From the NCBI RefSeq assembly GCF_038502225.1, contig NC_091292.1, positions 102,725,128 to 102,789,127 on the forward strand: 64,000 nt of DNA, read 5' to 3'. A model generated the notes under the pieces. The model did not search any database. It had not been told where the DNA came from and saw nothing but the letters and a program-made list of their open reading frames with translations. Each line of letters begins with the position of its first letter. Positions within the stretch are counted from its first letter, which is position 1. The position numbers were made by a program, and so were the translations under genes. Source of the DNA: Cherax quadricarinatus (taxonomy: Eukaryota > Arthropoda > Malacostraca > Decapoda > Parastacidae). Shown one piece after another: positions 61,367-64,000 of this stretch.

Positions 61367-62026
61367 TAGTTTTACCAACGCTCTCATATGGGTGTGAAGC
61401 ATGGGTGATGAATGTTGCAGCGAGGAGAAGGCTGGAGGCAGTGGAGATGTCATGTCTGAGGGCAATGTGTGGTGTGAATATAATGCAGAGAATTCGTAGT
61501 TTGGAAGTTAGGAGGAGGTGCGGGATTACCAAAACTGTTGTCCAGAGGGCTGAGGAAGGGTTGTTGAGGTGGTTCGGACATGTAGAGAGAATGGAGCGAA
61601 ACAGAATAACTTCAAGAGTGTATCAGTCTGTAGTGGAAGGAAGGCGGGGTAGGGGGCGGCCTAGGAAGGGTTGGAGGGAGGGGGTAAAGGAGGTTTTGTG
61701 TGCGAGGGGCTTGGACTTCCAGCAGGCATGCGTGAGCGTGTTTGATAGGAGTGAATGGAGACAAATGGTTTTTAATACTTGACGTGCTGTTGGAGTGTGA
61801 GCAAAGTAACATTTATGAAGGGATGCCGGACTTGAGTCCTGGAGATGGGAAGTACAGTGCCTGCACTCTGAAGGAGGGGTGTTAATGTTGCAGTTTAAAA
61901 ACTGTAGTGTAAAGCACCCTTCTGGCAAGACAGTGATGGAGTGAATGATGGTGAAAGTTTTTCTTTTTCGGGCCACCCTGCCTTGGTGGGAATCGGCCAG
62001 TGTGATAATAAAAAATAAATAAAAAA
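61367..62026 (+). mobile_element. RTE-like LINE end inserted in the PLE 3' region
   Basis: 660 bp, 5'-truncated. The open frame 61405-61782 codes 125 C-terminal residues nearly identical to the 42-43 kb copy ([20 protein letters not shown]). The tail is AATAAAAAATAAATAAAA. The flanking AAAAAG (61361-61366 and about 62027-62032) is consistent with a target duplication but cannot be separated from the A-rich tail. Confidence 0.9.
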
Positions 62027-62098
62027 AAAAAGCCCACTGTGTGGGCGAAACGTAGTCAATAAAGGATCACATTATACTGCATTTGTGTTTATATTGCC
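62027..62098 (+). repeat. PLE 3' terminal region with hammerhead-like hairpin
   Basis: Read with the bases before the LINE insertion (CTTGAAAAAG), this gives a GCCCAC/GTGGGC hairpin followed by CGAAACGTAGTCAATAAAGG. GAAA plus AC-GTA-GT-C fits the second core box, a 2-bp stem III and a GTC cleavage triplet of the small type-I hammerhead ribozymes described in Penelope elements. The first box, normally CTGATGA, is altered here. Confidence 0.6.
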
Positions 62099-62153
62099 AT
62101 TGTGTCGGTATTTTATACCATTTATTTCCATCGTGTCAAACACTGCAGTAGAA

Positions 62154-64000
62154 ATGGATCCTTCACACAGAGAATACCTGGACCTTCTCCTAAAAGCTTA
62201 CTCACTTCGCAACAGACACAATTTTCTTCGTGACTGCATCCAAGAAATGGTCTTACCAAGATCTACTCCTCCTCAAATTGCCAACATCAAACCACCTTTC
62301 TCCGCTACAGCTCGGACCTACCTTGAAGAGTGTGCAGATGACTTAAACAGTGCTACAAAGGAAGCTTTTCTCCAAGCCAGAACACTAGGCACAACACTCC
62401 GGGGCAACATGAACAGACGCACCGCCGAAATCATTCGCAGCAGAGTTACCACAGCGAATGTTCAACAGAAGATCAGACTTACTAGGAAACTACAAACACT
62501 CTGCGATAATAGTAATTGGAAAAGTTTAGGAAGACCTGAAATTATTCAAAATCTTTCATCTCGTCCACTGTCAACCACAGAAACTGAAGCCCTCAGCTTA
62601 GGCCTCAAATTCGCAACAGGAATTACGAAACCAAAACAAGACCTCAATTTCATCGCCAAAAACTACAGACACAATGACTCCGACTTCCAAAAAGGCTATC
62701 TTCAAGGCATCATCTCAGCAGCCATCTCAACACGCAGCTCCCCAGTCATACCCCGACGTTACATCAATGCACTCAAAGGTTTAGCAGAAGACACGACCAT
62801 CAGGGTCACCACCGCTGATAAAGGAGGTGGTGTTGTCATCATGAACACTGACGATTACAGGAACAAAATGCTCAATCTACTTAATGACCCAGATACCTAC
62901 AAACCTCTCACAACTAACCAAGTGGACAACCTTACTAAAACTTTTCTTCAAAGGACTCGCCGCATTCTGAGGAGCTCAGAACAAGGGAAGAAACTTCTGC
63001 ACACCATGCCCAGCAACCCCAGACCTGCCAGAATGTACGGCCTGCCAAAGACTCACAAGCCTGGTATCCCACTGAGGCCCATATCCTCGGGAATAGGCAG
63101 TGCTCCCCACAAGCTCTCAGGAATTCTCGCCAAACACCTCTCGAAACTCTTGGGCACTATCAGTCCAGCACATCTCAAACACTCAGGTGATCTTCTCAAT
63201 CGCATTCGCAACATCAACATCAGGAACAAGAAACTTTCCAGCCTTGACGTGACTTCCCTATTCACTAAAGTACCTACTAAACAAGCCATCGATCTCTTGC
63301 GCAAGAAAATTGACGATTCACTTGATCTTCCCATTCCAGCCAGCGACTTCATCGACCTGGTTGAACTATGTGTTGGCTTTACGTGTTTCTCTTTTGAAAA
63401 TCACCTCTTTCAGCAGACTTTTGGACTACCCATGGGTTCGCCACTCAGTGCAGTCCTAGCGAACCTATACATGGAACATCTAGAAGCCGAACGTTTCTCC
63501 ACCATTATTCCTTCGTCTGTCACCTGGCTCCGTTATGTTGACGACATTCTCCTCATAACTCCTAAACGCTTCAACGTTCAAGCTCTCCAAGACAAGCTCA
63601 ACCAGGTCGAGCCTTCAATCCAGTTCACACTTGAAGAAGAGGTCGACAACACTCTTCCTTTCCTTGATGTTCTACTCTGCAAAGCTGACCACGAACTTCG
63701 TTTTAAAGTCTATCGAAAACCCACCAACCAAAACGATCTTCTCCACTTCTACTCTCACCACGACACCAAAACCAAACGTGGTGTAATTATAGGCTTCTTC
63801 CTGCGTGCACTCAGAATCTGCAGCAACGAGTTCCTTGAGGAAGAATGCACTATAATTGAACAGGTATTTTCCAAACTCCACTATCCTCATCACTTCATCA
63901 GAGACTGCAGACGGCGAGCACTAAACATCTTCAACACACCCAGAGAAGACACTGCCGAGAAGAGATACATAGTCCTTCCCACCAACTCCATTGCCAAACA
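62154..64000 (+). CDS. Penelope-like element reverse transcriptase frame (runs off right edge)
   Basis: At least 615 residues, open from the ATG at 62154 to the end of the window. The N-terminal about 230 residues carry the conserved PLE region (TADKGGGVVIMNTDDY at ~222-237). The RT follows, with YGLPKTHKPGIPLRPISSG (~294), LSSLDVTSLFTKVP (~361), FGLPMGSPLSAVLANLYME (~423) and active site RYVDDILL (460-467). RYIVLPTNSIAK at the edge corresponds to the start of the linker before GIY-YIG in the copy at 60.7 kb, so roughly 150 residues are missing off the edge. It lies directly downstream of another copy's 3' region, the tandem arrangement typical of PLEs, in which the upstream copy can supply the promoter. 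Confidence 0.93.
   Translation, partial: MDPSHREYLDLLLKAYSLRNRHNFLRDCIQEMVLPRSTPPQIANIKPPFSATARTYLEECADDLNSATKEAFLQARTLGTTLRGNMNRRTAEIIRSRVTTANVQQKIRLTRKLQTLCDNSNWKSLGRPEIIQNLSSRPLSTTETEALSLGLKFATGITKPKQDLNFIAKNYRHNDSDFQKGYLQGIISAAISTRSSPVIPRRYINALKGLAEDTTIRVTTADKGGGVVIMNTDDYRNKMLNLLNDPDTYKPLTTNQVDNLTKTFLQRTRRILRSSEQGKKLLHTMPSNPRPARMYGLPKTHKPGIPLRPISSGIGSAPHKLSGILAKHLSKLLGTISPAHLKHSGDLLNRIRNINIRNKKLSSLDVTSLFTKVPTKQAIDLLRKKIDDSLDLPIPASDFIDLVELCVGFTCFSFENHLFQQTFGLPMGSPLSAVLANLYMEHLEAERFSTIIPSSVTWLRYVDDILLITPKRFNVQALQDKLNQVEPSIQFTLEEEVDNTLPFLDVLLCKADHELRFKVYRKPTNQNDLLHFYSHHDTKTKRGVIIGFFLRALRICSNEFLEEECTIIEQVFSKLHYPHHFIRDCRRRALNIFNTPREDTAEKRYIVLPTNSIAK

Overview
This window is animal nuclear DNA, most likely from a crustacean and probably a decapod. 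The evidence is spliced animal genes with GT-AG introns, TATA-type signals, tRNA-headed SINEs, long minisatellites and a very dense mix of CR1-, RTE- and Tx1-type LINEs, Penelope-like elements (PLEs), a gypsy element, Tigger and piggyBac-type DNA transposons. The decapod call rests on my memory of repeat families and is an inference. No bacterial operons, CRISPR arrays or rRNA genes are present.

Host genes. (1) Four coding exons of a cytosolic C-1-tetrahydrofolate synthase (MTHFD1) lie on the minus strand at 667-6941. All splice phases agree. The gene continues past the left edge and probably has a noncoding first exon near 8645-8757. (2) An intact HSPBAP1-like JmjC protein is encoded on the plus strand at 51110-52543. 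(3) The first coding exon of an unidentified leucine-rich-repeat protein lies at 53954-55246 on the plus strand and splices into a transposon cluster.

Layout. 1-9.7 kb: MTHFD1 exons, with introns carrying LINE and SINE fragments, a TA-flanked MITE, a dead Tigger relic with an attached (QPSTSANNP)n-reading minisatellite, and a 25-bp minisatellite. 9.7-28.8 kb: one 25-bp satellite array with 100-bp and 1250-bp higher-order periods. It was split by a young gypsy element (11787-23675) whose integrase lies upstream of reverse transcriptase (Gmr1-like order), and by a CR1-group LINE (25155-28283). A Tx1-like LINE (11817-17615) then inserted into the 5' LTR of the gypsy element. 28.8-39.5 kb: more copies of the same CR1-group LINE, one with ORF1 (PHD-like plus CCCH zinc fingers) and ORF2. 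39.5-41.0 kb: a single insertion made of inverted and tandem 378-bp noncoding units that resemble the terminal regions of a PLE and carry a hammerhead-like core. 42-44.1 kb: an RTE-like LINE with a nested copy of its own 3' end. 44.6-47.8 kb: a full CR1 ORF2 with the CR1-type 8-bp tail. 48-50.9 kb: SINE, MITE and a 1072-bp piggyBac-type nonautonomous element. 55.4-57.2 kb: three successive 3' ends of a CR1/L2-like LINE. 57.2-64 kb: PLE copies in head-to-head and tandem arrangement. An intact Tigger is inserted in one arm and an RTE-like LINE end in the other. A long PLE reading frame runs off the right edge.

The insertions can be ordered because several have exact target-site duplications that I could read on both sides. 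The most unusual items are the gypsy element with Ty1/copia-like domain order, the 378-bp ribozyme-like PLE derivative, and the multi-level satellite.
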